Of a DNA stretch of 55,019 nt, positions 11,886 to 19,801 are shown piece after piece. Position numbers and translations under genes: made by a program. The notes under the pieces are model-generated. The model was not told where the DNA came from and searched no databases. It saw only the letters and a list, made by a program, of their open reading frames with translations. Numbering within the stretch: position 1 is the first letter of the stretch; every line of letters starts with the position of its first letter. The stretch covers positions 1-55,019 of the forward strand of contig CACWJQ010000010.1 in the NCBI GenBank assembly GCA_902761225.1, in the 5' to 3' direction. The stretch comes from an uncultured Lachnospiraceae bacterium (GTDB lineage: Bacteria; Bacillota; Clostridia; Lachnospirales; Lachnospiraceae).

Positions 11886-12920
11886 CTAAGTCTTTTCCTT
11901 GTACAGATCGTCCAGACCGCTCCTTAAGGACTTCAGCGTTCCGACGACCTTGTCATAATCCATTCTCTTGGGTCCGACTATTCCTATGGTACCCTTCATG
12001 CCTCCGCCCAGCTCATATGTGGCGGTGACCACACTGCAGTCCTCCATGCCCTCAACCTTGTTCTCACTTCCGATATATACCTGGATACCTGTACCGGCAT
12101 CTTCGGAAAGTTCGGTGCTGACGAGAGCTTCCAGACCTTCTTTTTCCTCAAAGGTATTGATAAGCTGTCCTGCCCTCTCGGAATTATCGCTGAGTTCGGG
12201 ATACTTGAGGATATTGTTGGTACCGCTGGTGTATACCTTCAGGTCCTCTCCTGCGCTAATGGCCTCTGCAACCGCATCGATCACCTCTGCAATGACGTCC
12301 GAATGCGCTCCGGCCTGGGCCTTGAGCCCTGTGATCATGCCGAGGGATATCTCGTCCATGGTCATACCCGAAAGCTGCGTGTTCAGCATCAGGTTAAGCT
12401 TGAGCACCGTCTCCTCACTGAGAGGCTCCGGAACCTCGATCACCTTGTTCTTGATGACATTGCCTTCCTTGACTATGACCGCAAGGAGGTGTTCCTCATC
12501 GATCCTGGAAAGCTGGATGAACTTCAGCTTGTTCCTTCCCGCACTGGGAGAAGTTATCAGGGTCGCATACTGGGTGTCCCTTGCGAGGAGCTTGACCACT
12601 CCCTTGAGCATGTCCTCAAGTCTGTCCTGCCTCTCAACAAGGACCTTCTTCATCTCCTCGATCTCGCGGTCCTTGGCCTCCATCATGGTGTCCACATAGA
12701 ATCTGTAGCCCTTGTCGGAAGGAATACGTCCCGCGGAGGTATGTGGCTGGATGATATATCCCATCTCCTCCAGATCGGCCATCTCATTTCTGATGGTAGC
12801 CGAGCTCAGGTTAAGATCGGTGTACTTGGATATGGTCCTGCTTCCGACAGGCTCGCCTGTTTCCAGATAGTTGCGGATGATGGCCTGCAGTATCGTGGCT
12901 TTTCTTTCATCCATTTCCAT
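11886..12920 (-). CDS. hrcA: Heat-inducible repressor HrcA
   Basis: A 344-residue protein from the ATG at 12920, preferred because AAGGGG lies about 7 nt upstream; the ATG at 12926 would leave almost no spacing. The N-terminal winged helix (RKATILQAIIRNYLETGEPVGSR and SSATIRNEMADLEEMGYI) binds CIRCE. GAF-like and dimerisation regions follow, with HTSAGRIPSDKGYRFYVD as a family signature. HrcA represses this operon at normal temperature and needs GroEL for folding. It is the first gene, with CIRCE and promoter directly upstream. Confidence 0.97.
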   Translation of the reverse strand: MEMDERKATILQAIIRNYLETGEPVGSRTISKYTDLNLSSATIRNEMADLEEMGYIIQPHTSAGRIPSDKGYRFYVDTMMEAKDREIEEMKKVLVERQDRLEDMLKGVVKLLARDTQYATLITSPSAGRNKLKFIQLSRIDEEHLLAVIVKEGNVIKNKVIEVPEPLSEETVLKLNLMLNTQLSGMTMDEISLGMITGLKAQAGAHSDVIAEVIDAVAEAISAGEDLKVYTSGTNNILKYPELSDNSERAGQLINTFEEKEGLEALVSTELSEDAGTGIQVYIGSENKVEGMEDCSVVTATYELGGGMKGTIGIVGPKRMDYDKVVGTLKSLRSGLDDLYKEKT

Positions 12921-12944
12921 ACCCATACCCCTTTCTGTACTTTG

Positions 12945-12971
12945 TTAGCACTCATTCCCAAAGAGTGCTAA
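12945..12971. promoter_or_regulatory. CIRCE element (HrcA operator)
   Basis: TTAGCACTC and GAGTGCTAA are separated by exactly 9 bp, identical to the CIRCE consensus. It lies between the hrcA promoter and hrcA, 24 bp before the chosen start. Confidence 0.98.
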
Positions 12972-12985
12972 CATCCACAAGAATT

Positions 12986-13014
12986 AAATTATCACTATGA
13001 TCGCAAAGTGTCAA
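12986..13014 (-). promoter_or_regulatory. Promoter of hrcA operon
   Basis: A consensus TTGACA (13014-13009) and TAATTT (12991-12986) are separated by 17 bp on the minus strand. CIRCE starts 14 bp downstream. Confidence 0.82.
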
Positions 13015-13039
13015 CATATCATTTATGAAAAAATAAAAA

Positions 13040-13067
13040 ACAGCCACCCCGTCAGTGGGATGGCTGT
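13040..13067 (-). terminator. Terminator of the DUF6465-like gene
   Basis: A near-perfect stem of ACAGCCATCCC and GGGGTGGCTGT (minus-strand reading) is followed by TTTTTATTTTTT. It lies 22 bp past the stop at 13090 and shields the hrcA promoter from readthrough. Confidence 0.85.
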
Positions 13068-13089
13068 CTGAATATACGTATAAAGACTA

Positions 13090-13503
13090 TCAGATATCGA
13101 AGCTTCCGGTCTCGCCGTTCATTACATAGTAAACCTTGCACTCTTCAGGCTTAACATAGAGCTCGATGTCCTTGAGAGCTGCAACATCCTTCTTGAGATC
13201 ATACTGCCATACATCCTTGGCGATCTTAACAAGGTCACACTTGGTATACTCTTTGTCGCAGAACTGGAAAACAACCTTTGCATTGATATCGCACTTCTTC
13301 TCAGCACATGCCTTAGCCTCTGCGGGCTTCTTGGCTGCTTCCTTCTTAGCTGCGGGCTTCTTAGCCGGAGCTGCCTTCTTAACTGCTGCAGGCTTCTTAG
13401 CCTCTGCCTTAACCTCTTCCTTTGCAGGTGCTGCTGCCTTAGCGGGCTCAGCCTTAGCTGCTGCGGTAGCGGGCTTAGCGATAGACTTCTTCTCGACTGC
13501 CAT
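13090..13503 (-). CDS. Ala/Lys-rich basic protein with DUF6465-like C-terminal domain
   Basis: A 137-residue protein from the ATG at 13503, which has GGGAG 6 nt upstream. Residues ~1-75 are a low-complexity tail of Ala, Lys, Pro and Glu with repeated AAKKPA and APAKKPA units resembling histone H1 or bacterial HC-like tails. The last ~65 residues form a compact domain (VVFQFCDKEYTKCDLVKIAKD, IELYVKPEECKVYYVMNGE). From memory this resembles DUF6465, common in Lachnospiraceae. Function is unknown; the tail suggests contact with nucleic acid or other polyanions. A consensus promoter lies at 13578-13606. Confidence 0.85.
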   Translation of the reverse strand: MAVEKKSIAKPATAAAKAEPAKAAAPAKEEVKAEAKKPAAVKKAAPAKKPAAKKEAAKKPAEAKACAEKKCDINAKVVFQFCDKEYTKCDLVKIAKDVWQYDLKKDVAALKDIELYVKPEECKVYYVMNGETGSFDI

Positions 13504-13848
13504 AATAATCTCCCTTCTGTCCATAAACATAAAAAAGAAAACTCTCCTCAGAGGATATACACGTCCTCGACAAAAACGAGTTTAATATAACAAATGGTTT
13601 TTGTCAAATAAATATCCCTATATTTCCGTGCTTTTTCGGCGTTTTCGCATGGAAACCCTTTTTAAAACCACAGTGTAAGCGGCGCACATTTATGACACGC
13701 GTGTCACATTCTTCAGGCTGTGCTTTATGATATATCATATCCTCTGCGGTAATGCTTTATGACTCACCGAATCCCATGTATTCACGTTCTATGGCCACGT
13801 ACACAGCATTCCCTGCCGTCATGCTTTCATACAGCATATCATGAGCAG
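13504..13848. other. Intergenic region between DUF6465-like and patatin genes
   Basis: About 345 bp without a credible gene. It holds the promoter and leader of the DUF6465-like gene and a perfect 14-bp palindrome, TGACACGCGTGTCA, at 13693-13706. Nearer the patatin stop it has loosely repeated CATGCTTT/CATATCATGA words with no clear terminator. Nothing else is visible. Confidence 0.6.
13578..13606 (-). promoter_or_regulatory. Promoter of the DUF6465-like gene
   Basis: TTGACA (13606-13601) and TAAACT (13583-13578) are separated by 17 bp on the minus strand, giving a leader of about 70 nt. The leader carries a CTCG...CGAG stem and CCTCTGAGG. Confidence 0.78.
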
Positions 13849-14715
13849 TCATGCGTTAAGATATGCCATAAGCTTATCGTAATTCTTCTCAGCCTCTGCA
13901 TATCCTTCCTGATAAAGCCTCTTAAGATGCTCGGGATTCTTGTCTATCCTGGAGGTATCACTCTTATGCTGAGGCCTTATCACAAAGGCTCTGCCTTCCT
14001 TCTCCATATCCTGTACGTACTGAAGCTGTCTGTTATACCTGATGTCCCGGTTTCTCATCAGCTTCCATATATTGGGATATGCGGCATATCTTACCTTAAG
14101 CATTGCAAGCTCAGCACCTGATATGGGAGTTCTGACGTAGCCTACCTCCTTGGTCAGCACCACAAGATTCTTACCGTTTCCGGATCTGACGGATCTTTCC
14201 AGAGGGATCGCATCACTTAGTCCGCCGTCAAGATATTTCCTGCCGTTCACCTCGACCATGCGTGCCACAAGAGGGAGGGAAGCCGATGCCCTGATCTTGT
14301 CCATGTTCTTTCCTCTGCATGACTTCAGGCGAAGGTACTCAGGCTTTCCCGTCTCCACATCGGTCACCACCGAATAGGCATTTCCTTCGTATTTTTCATA
14401 CGCCTCGTGATCAAAGGGATTCAGATCATTAGGGATCAGGCTGTATGCCACCTCCGTGTTGAAAAGATTACCCGTGGTCACAAGGGAAGGAATACTGCAG
14501 TACCATCTGGTATCCAGATAATCCACGCTTATATCAAAAGCCCTGCCCCTCTGTCCGGAGATATAGCTGGTCATATGGCATGCGCCTGCCGATACTCCGT
14601 AAACGGATGAAAACATTATTTTCTTATCCATAAGGAAATCCAGCACTCCCGCGGTGAAGACACCCTTCATTCCGCCGCCTTCGAGTACAAGACCTCCCTT
14701 TATCATTTCACTCAT
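13849..14715 (-). CDS. Patatin-like phospholipase
   Basis: A 288-residue patatin-family serine hydrolase. The oxyanion-hole glycines are in LVLEGGGMKGVFTAGVLD (residues ~9-26), the nucleophile serine is in GVSAG (~40-44), and the catalytic aspartate is in LDGGLSDAIPL (~160). It probably hydrolyses acyl esters of membrane lipids. It has no signal peptide, so it is cytoplasmic, as in YjjU-like bacterial patatins. It starts 3 bp after the aminotransferase stop, so the two are one transcript, though no metabolic link is obvious. Confidence 0.92.
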   Translation of the reverse strand: MSEMIKGGLVLEGGGMKGVFTAGVLDFLMDKKIMFSSVYGVSAGACHMTSYISGQRGRAFDISVDYLDTRWYCSIPSLVTTGNLFNTEVAYSLIPNDLNPFDHEAYEKYEGNAYSVVTDVETGKPEYLRLKSCRGKNMDKIRASASLPLVARMVEVNGRKYLDGGLSDAIPLERSVRSGNGKNLVVLTKEVGYVRTPISGAELAMLKVRYAAYPNIWKLMRNRDIRYNRQLQYVQDMEKEGRAFVIRPQHKSDTSRIDKNPEHLKRLYQEGYAEAEKNYDKLMAYLNA

Positions 14716-14718
14716 GGA

Positions 14719-15912
14719 TCAGCCTGCTCCGTATTCTTCCTTAACGAACTTTTCAAGAACGGGAAGGGATCTTACCACCTTCTCCGTATCGATACAGTAT
14801 GCCATCCTGAAGAATCCGGGAGCACCGAAGCTGTCTCCGGGAACAAGTACAAGATCATACTTCAGGGCCTTCTGTGCAAATGCCACGGAATCCGCTTCAA
14901 GAGCCTTGGGGAAGATATAGAAGGTTCCGCCCGGACGGACAACGGTGAAGCCGAGGTCAACAAGCTTGTCATAGATCAGGTTCATGTTGGTCTCATACAC
15001 CGAAAGATCTGCGGTAAGATCGATGTTCTCCGCCACCGCTCTCTGCATAAGGGCAGTGGGACAGTTGTGTCCGATACCTCTTGAGATCTGTACAGCCATG
15101 TTGACCATAAGATCCGCACCTTCCGCGGCAGGATTAACTGCCATGTAACCTATCCTGTCTCCGGGAAGTGAAAGGGACTTGGAGAATGAGTAGCACATGA
15201 TGGTATTGTCATAAAACGCCGAGATACAGGGTGCTGCCTTTCCGTCGAAAACGATCTCCCTGTAAGGCTCATCCGAAATGATATAAATGGGATGAGAATA
15301 CTTCTTCTGAGCATCCCTTAAGATGTCAGAAAGTCTTCTCACCGTATCCTCCGAATAGACCACACCGGAAGGATTGTTGGGAGTATTGATAAGGACCGCC
15401 ATGGTCTTCTCATTCAGCATGCTCTCGAACTGGGTGAAATTGATCTGGAAGGTTTCGGTATCCGCAGGTACAACCTTAAGGACAGCACCGGTAAGATTTA
15501 CATAGGGACCGTATTCCGGAAAATAAGGAGCAAAGGTAAGGATCTCGTCACCCGGCTCGGTCACCAGTCTGAAGGCATGTGCAAGCGCCGACGCAGCGGC
15601 ACTGGTCATGAATATGTGCTCTCTCTTATAAGGGATCCCGAATCTCTTCGCAAGGGATGCGGCAACCGCATCACGCACCTCCGGAAGGCCGGGGTTGGGG
15701 GAATATCCGTGAAGGGACCTGGAATCAAGAGTTCCTATCATTCTGACAAGGGACTCGTTGTAAGCATCCGGTGCGGGAACAGAAGGATTTCCGAGACTGT
15801 AATCAAAAACATTCTCATATCCTATCTCCTTGCCGCGCTCTGCAGCCTTACCGGCAAGATCCCTAATAACGGACTTTGCACCAAGCATATCTATATATTT
15901 CTGTACAAGCAT
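14719..15912 (-). CDS. PLP-dependent aminotransferase, class I/II
   Basis: About 397 residues from the ATG at 15912, which has GAGGTG 6 nt upstream; an in-frame GTG at 15921 is less well placed. Fold type I landmarks are SLGNPSVPAP, the Asn in NTPNNPSGVVY, the Asp in IISDEPYREI, the PLP lysine in SFSKSLSLPGDRIGY, and the C-terminal Arg region FFRMAYCID. It probably transfers an amino group from a dicarboxylic or aromatic amino acid to 2-oxoglutarate; the substrate cannot be read. It is cotranscribed with the patatin gene. Confidence 0.9.
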   Translation of the reverse strand: MLVQKYIDMLGAKSVIRDLAGKAAERGKEIGYENVFDYSLGNPSVPAPDAYNESLVRMIGTLDSRSLHGYSPNPGLPEVRDAVAASLAKRFGIPYKREHIFMTSAAASALAHAFRLVTEPGDEILTFAPYFPEYGPYVNLTGAVLKVVPADTETFQINFTQFESMLNEKTMAVLINTPNNPSGVVYSEDTVRRLSDILRDAQKKYSHPIYIISDEPYREIVFDGKAAPCISAFYDNTIMCYSFSKSLSLPGDRIGYMAVNPAAEGADLMVNMAVQISRGIGHNCPTALMQRAVAENIDLTADLSVYETNMNLIYDKLVDLGFTVVRPGGTFYIFPKALEADSVAFAQKALKYDLVLVPGDSFGAPGFFRMAYCIDTEKVVRSLPVLEKFVKEEYGAG

Positions 15913-16081
15913 ATTTCTCACCTCATCATTTTTTTGCTGCCAGGCAGCACTTTAATAATATTAAACTTTATCGTCCCGCATCGCAAGTAACATCTGGGCC
16001 CGCCGCTTATAACACACCCGGACTCCGCAACATATCAGCCCGTGCCCGGTATCCTGCTCTCCGTGTGCGGCTTCAAAATTC

Positions 16082-16110
16082 TTGACTTGTAAAGTAAAAC
16101 CCTTTAATAT
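16082..16110 (+). promoter_or_regulatory. Promoter of the SRP RNA gene
   Basis: TTGACT (16082-16087) and TAATAT (16105-16110) are 17 bp apart, placing the transcript start near 16117 at the foot of the closing stem of the RNA. Confidence 0.8.
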
Positions 16111-16116
16111 AAGCGT

Positions 16117-16262
16117 GTTGCTTGCAGAAAGCAGCTCATCATTCGGTCCTGCGCAGTGCGACCCTGTGAACCGTGTCAGGTGGGGAACCAAGCAGCACTA
16201 AACAGACCGTCCATGTGCCGCAGATCAGCCGGGTGGTGAGTTGCTTTCTGCAGGCGACTTTT
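16117..16262 (+). ncRNA. ffs: Signal recognition particle RNA (small bacterial type)
   Basis: The domain IV signature is clear. GTCAGG and AGCAGC flank a TGG-GGAA-CCA hairpin with a GNRA-type tetraloop at 16175-16197. The 5' GCTTGCAGAAAGCA (16120-16133) pairs with TGCTTTCTGCAGGC (16242-16255) as the closing helix. A consensus promoter lies upstream and a T7 tract follows at 16259-16265. At about 140-145 nt it is longer than E. coli 4.5S RNA (114 nt) but too short for the full Alu domain of Bacillus-type RNA. It binds Ffh for cotranslational membrane targeting. Confidence 0.93.
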
Positions 16263-16265
16263 TTT

Positions 16266-17204
16266 ATGACTGAACTTATCGATACCGGAAAATATTATAA
16301 GGACTGCTGCCTTTGTCCGAGGAAGTGTCACGCAGACAGAACCTCCGGTCAAAAGGGATCCTGCGGAATGGGTGCCGTGATCACCTGTGCCAAAGCTTAC
16401 AGACATATGTGGGAAGAACCCTGTCTTACGGGAGAAAAGGGCTCCGGCACGGTATTTTTCACAGGCTGTAATTTAGGCTGCCTGTTCTGCCAGAACAGCG
16501 GGATCTCTTCAGGCAGGGAAGGCGCGCCCATAAGCGAAGAAAGATTATCCGGGATATTTCTTGAGCTTGAGCAGCAGGGCGCTTCCAACATAAATCTCGT
16601 AACGGCCGTATGTTATATCCCTCATATCCGTAACGCAATAATCAGGGCAAGGGATAAGGGACTCCGCATTCCCACAGTCTATAATTCAGGAGGATACGAA
16701 TCTCCCGAAGCTCTCGCTCTTCTTGATGGATGTATAGATATCTATATGCCTGATATGAAGTACATGTCACGCGAACTGTCTGCAGAATACAGCAAGGCTC
16801 CGGATTATCCGGACGCCGCAGTAAAGGCTATAGCCGAGATGTTCAGACAGACCGGGCCCGCAGTATTCGGAGATGACGGTATGATGAAAAGAGGAGTCTT
16901 AGTCAGACATCTGGTACTTCCGGGTTCTGTTCCCGATTCCAAGAGAGTCCTAAGATATCTTCACAGCACTTACGGAAATGACATCTGCATCAGCATAATG
17001 AGACAGTACACTCCCACTGCCGCCGTTTCCGCCCACCCCCTGCTTTCGAGGAAGGTTTCCGACGAAGAATACGAAAGAGTGCTGGAATTTGCCGACTCCA
17101 TCGGTATTGAGACGGGCTATTGCCAGGAGGGTGAAGCTGCCCTCGAATCCTTCATCCCCAGCTGGGACCTGGAGGGAATACTTCCCGGAGATGATATCCG
17201 GTAA
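16266..17204 (+). CDS. Radical SAM protein, PflA-like
   Basis: About 312 residues from the ATG at 16266. An N-terminal cysteine pair pattern (CCLCPRKCHADR, then GSCGMG) precedes the radical SAM cluster motif CNLGCLFC, a CxxxCxxC variant seen in the pyruvate formate-lyase activating enzyme-related proteins of the YgiQ/PflX type. VYNSGGYESPEAL and IYMPDMKYM are typical of that subgroup. It should bind a 4Fe-4S cluster and SAM; the target protein is unknown. The start codon touches the T7 tract of the SRP RNA gene and has no Shine-Dalgarno, so translation must depend on readthrough or another promoter. Longer upstream starts are rejected because they run through the RNA. Confidence 0.88.
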   Translation: MTELIDTGKYYKDCCLCPRKCHADRTSGQKGSCGMGAVITCAKAYRHMWEEPCLTGEKGSGTVFFTGCNLGCLFCQNSGISSGREGAPISEERLSGIFLELEQQGASNINLVTAVCYIPHIRNAIIRARDKGLRIPTVYNSGGYESPEALALLDGCIDIYMPDMKYMSRELSAEYSKAPDYPDAAVKAIAEMFRQTGPAVFGDDGMMKRGVLVRHLVLPGSVPDSKRVLRYLHSTYGNDICISIMRQYTPTAAVSAHPLLSRKVSDEEYERVLEFADSIGIETGYCQEGEAALESFIPSWDLEGILPGDDIR

Positions 17205-17233
17205 AATAGGATTGAATATCAGATAACGTGTAA

Positions 17234-17265
17234 AAAATGAACCTGCCGGTCAGCAGGTTCATTTT
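17234..17265. terminator. Bidirectional terminator
   Basis: Perfect 13-bp arms AAAATGAACCTGC and GCAGGTTCATTTT with a 6-nt loop lie between the convergent radical SAM and CdaR-like genes, with A-rich and T-rich flanks on either side. Confidence 0.88.
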
Positions 17266-17283
17266 ATATTACATATGGCTTTA

Positions 17284-18369
17284 TCAGTCCATGCTCTCGG
17301 ACATATGCTTCAGATAGCTTTCAACCATGAGTGCTATCTTGAAAGTTACCGCATCATCAAAGCTTCTCAGGTCGAGTCCTGTAGTCTTCTGAAGTTTTTC
17401 GATCCTGTACACGAGAGTGTTCCTGTGAATGAAGAGCTGTCTTGAAGTCTCGGACACGTTCAGGTTATTTTCGAAGAACATCTTGATGGTACTCCTCGAT
17501 TCTTCATCGAGATCATCAAGGATACCGCCGTCAAATATCTCTCCCAGAAACATCTCACAGAGTGATACCGGAAGCTGATAGATCAGCCTTCCTATTCCCA
17601 GGTTAGTATATGCGGTAACATTCTTCTCCGCATAGAATATGGAACCCACATCCATGGCCATCCTGGCTTCCTTATAGGACTTGGACACATCCTTGAGTTC
17701 CTCGACAACCGTACCGTATGAAACCCTTGCAGAGAGCATGGCCTCGGTATTAAGGCTCGATACTATGGTCTGCGCCACCTCCTCAAGCATATCGGGATCG
17801 GCACCTTCCTTAAAACACTTTATAAGGATGAGTGTGTTCTCATCCACACTGGTAATGACATCTCCGCCCTGGGGAGCAAAAAGTCCCTTTAACAGATCCT
17901 TTACTATGCTGTCCTTGTCCTTTCTTACGGATACAAGATACACACATCTCGGTACATTGACTTCAATCCTGAGCTTTCTCGCACGATTGTATATATCAAC
18001 AAGAAGCAGATTATCCAGGATCAGATTCTGATAGAAGCTTCCCTTATCGTCTCTTTCCCTGTATGCATCCATAAGCTCGGACAGATGGGCAACACATATC
18101 CTGCCCGCCTGATATGATTCATCCTTGGTCGCATCACAGGCAAGAACATATCTTATATCACCGTCTTCACCTATCTTCAGGAAATAGATGCCTCCCGACT
18201 CCTGAGAGTCAGCCTGGGAGATCACAAAATTCCTAACGGCATCGGATGTAACTTCAGGTCCGTCAGCCGATGCGAGTTCATTTCCTTCCGTGTCGTAAAG
18301 CGCCATCCCAACCTTGGTGATGGCCTGCAGCGAAGAAATACTTTTAAGCAGTATCTGATTTGTTATCAT
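17284..18369 (-). CDS. CdaR/PucR-type transcriptional regulator
   Basis: A 361-residue protein. The C-terminus is the HTH of the CdaR/PucR family (NNLNVSETSRQLFIHRNTLVYRIEKLQK, residues ~305-335). The middle resembles the GGDEF-like ligand region of that family (VYLVSVRKDKDSIV). The N-terminal ~120 residues form a sensory domain (LYDTEGNELASADGPE). Relatives sense sugar diacids or purines. A GAGG lies 8 nt before the ATG. The sugar ABC ATPase gene ends 65 bp upstream, but a terminator at 18393-18418 separates them. The ligand is unknown. Confidence 0.87.
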   Translation of the reverse strand: MITNQILLKSISSLQAITKVGMALYDTEGNELASADGPEVTSDAVRNFVISQADSQESGGIYFLKIGEDGDIRYVLACDATKDESYQAGRICVAHLSELMDAYRERDDKGSFYQNLILDNLLLVDIYNRARKLRIEVNVPRCVYLVSVRKDKDSIVKDLLKGLFAPQGGDVITSVDENTLILIKCFKEGADPDMLEEVAQTIVSSLNTEAMLSARVSYGTVVEELKDVSKSYKEARMAMDVGSIFYAEKNVTAYTNLGIGRLIYQLPVSLCEMFLGEIFDGGILDDLDEESRSTIKMFFENNLNVSETSRQLFIHRNTLVYRIEKLQKTTGLDLRSFDDAVTFKIALMVESYLKHMSESMD

Positions 18370-18392
18370 TAGCCCCAGCCTCTTATTAAAAA

Positions 18393-18418
18393 ATCCCGGG
18401 CTTAGGAAAGCCCGGGAT
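18393..18418 (-). terminator. Terminator of the sugar ABC ATPase gene
   Basis: On the minus strand ATCCCGGGCTT and AAGCCCGGGAT form an 11-bp stem with a 4-nt loop followed by TTTTT. It lies 16 bp past the stop at 18435. Confidence 0.9.
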
Positions 18419-18434
18419 CAGGGTTTGTAAAATA

Positions 18435-19547
18435 TTAGTTGGTGATAACCTTCTCGGTTTCCTTATCGAATACGTGAATCTTCTCGATATCGATAGCGAA
18501 TCTGATGTTATCGCCGGGTCTTGCATTGGTACGAGGATCGACTCTTGCAGTGATAGGGAACTCCTCGAGATCGAAGTAAAGGAATACTTCAGCACCCATG
18601 AGCTCGTAAACCTTAACAACTGACTCGAATACGCTTGCAGGAGAAGTCTCGATGTACATCTCTGAATCGTAAACGTCCTCAGGTCTGATACCGAAGGTAA
18701 CGATCTTTCCGTCGTATCCGCCCTCGATGAGCTTCTTGCTCTTTGCGGGAGGAAGGGGAATTGCATGACCTGCGATCTCAAGGTTAGCAACATCGCCGTC
18801 AACAACTACGGTTGCATCAAGGAAGTTCATCTGAGGTGATCCCATGAATCCTGCAACGAAGAGGTTGCAAGGCTTGTCATAGAGATTCTGAGGTGAATCA
18901 ACCTGCTGTACGATACCATCCTTCATAACGACGATCCTGTCGCCGAGGGTCATAGCCTCTGTCTGGTCGTGGGTAACGTAGATGATGGTGGTTCCGAGTC
19001 TCTGGTGAAGCTTAGCGATCTCGATTCTCATCTGTACACGGAGCTTAGCATCGAGGTTGGAGAGAGGCTCGTCCATGAGGAATACCTTGGGGTTACGTAC
19101 GATAGCACGTCCCATGGCAACACGCTGTCTCTGTCCACCGGAAAGAGCCTTGGGCTTACGGTCAAGAAGAGAGGTGAGGTCAAGGATACGGGCTGCTTCC
19201 TTAACCATCTTGTCGATCTGATCCTTGGGAACCTTACGGAGCTTAAGTCCGAATGCCATATTATCGTAAACGGACATATGAGGATACAGAGCGTAGTTCT
19301 GGAATACCATTGCGATATCACGATCCTTGGGCTCAACATCGTTCATGAGCTTGTCGCCGATGTAAAGCTCACCGCCGGAGATATCCTCGAGACCTGCGAT
19401 CATACGGAGAGTTGTTGACTTACCGCATCCGGAAGGACCTACGAAGATGATGAATTCCTGATCGTTGATCTCCAGGTTGAAATCCTTAACTGCCTCAAAG
19501 CCGTTGGGATATACCTTGGTGATATGCTTAAGTGAAAGACTTGCCAT
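18435..19547 (-). CDS. Multi-sugar ABC transporter ATPase, MsmX/UgpC type
   Basis: A 370-residue ATPase with Walker A GPSGCGKSTTLR (residues ~36-47), the Q-loop in VFQNYALYPHMSVYDN, signature ALSGGQRQRVAMGRA, Walker B VFLMDEPLSNLDAKLR and switch VTHDQTEAMTL. The C-terminal ~130 residues form the TOBE/MOP-like domain typical of carbohydrate importers (FGIRPEDVYD). In Gram-positives one such ATPase often serves several sugar permeases encoded elsewhere. None lies here, which fits a shared MsmX-like role. AAAGGAG precedes the ATG. The 254-bp upstream region has inverted repeats suited to control. Confidence 0.93.
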   Translation of the reverse strand: MASLSLKHITKVYPNGFEAVKDFNLEINDQEFIIFVGPSGCGKSTTLRMIAGLEDISGGELYIGDKLMNDVEPKDRDIAMVFQNYALYPHMSVYDNMAFGLKLRKVPKDQIDKMVKEAARILDLTSLLDRKPKALSGGQRQRVAMGRAIVRNPKVFLMDEPLSNLDAKLRVQMRIEIAKLHQRLGTTIIYVTHDQTEAMTLGDRIVVMKDGIVQQVDSPQNLYDKPCNLFVAGFMGSPQMNFLDATVVVDGDVANLEIAGHAIPLPPAKSKKLIEGGYDGKIVTFGIRPEDVYDSEMYIETSPASVFESVVKVYELMGAEVFLYFDLEEFPITARVDPRTNARPGDNIRFAIDIEKIHVFDKETEKVITN

Positions 19548-19801
19548 TAGTATATACTCCTTTCAGAATACCAATTTAGGCGTTTACCGCCCAATACCTT
19601 ACAAAGTATACTATCTTGCGGTAAAAAATTGAAATAACCGAGATAGACAAACTTTTGTCAAACCTTTGGGCATTTTGCCCATCCACCATAAAAAGATACT
19701 AAACTATCGTCATATTGCTAACCAAACAGCCACCTGTTTCGGCGTTTTGACAGCACATTATGCTAGTATACAAAAATGTCACCAAAACAGCCCGGAATCC
19801 G
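19548..19801. promoter_or_regulatory. Upstream region of the sugar ATPase gene with inverted repeats
   Basis: No gene is visible. Two small perfect inverted repeats occur: GACAAA-CT-TTTGTC at 19646-19659 and TGGGCA-TTT-TGCCCA at 19667-19681. TATACT (minus strand, 19610-19605) is a possible -10 box with only a poor -35. TTGGTG and CATAAT 17 bp apart near 19760 are an alternative. The repeats could bind a carbon-responsive regulator. Confidence 0.5.

Noticed and set aside
13310-13450. Repeat-rich stretch as a CRISPR-like or tandem repeat array
   Set aside because: The repeats are short, irregular and keep the reading frame of an Ala/Lys-rich tail.
16173-16265. Upstream extension of the radical SAM reading frame
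   Set aside because: It runs through the SRP RNA gene; homologous radical SAM proteins begin close to the first Cys motif, which fits the ATG at 16266.
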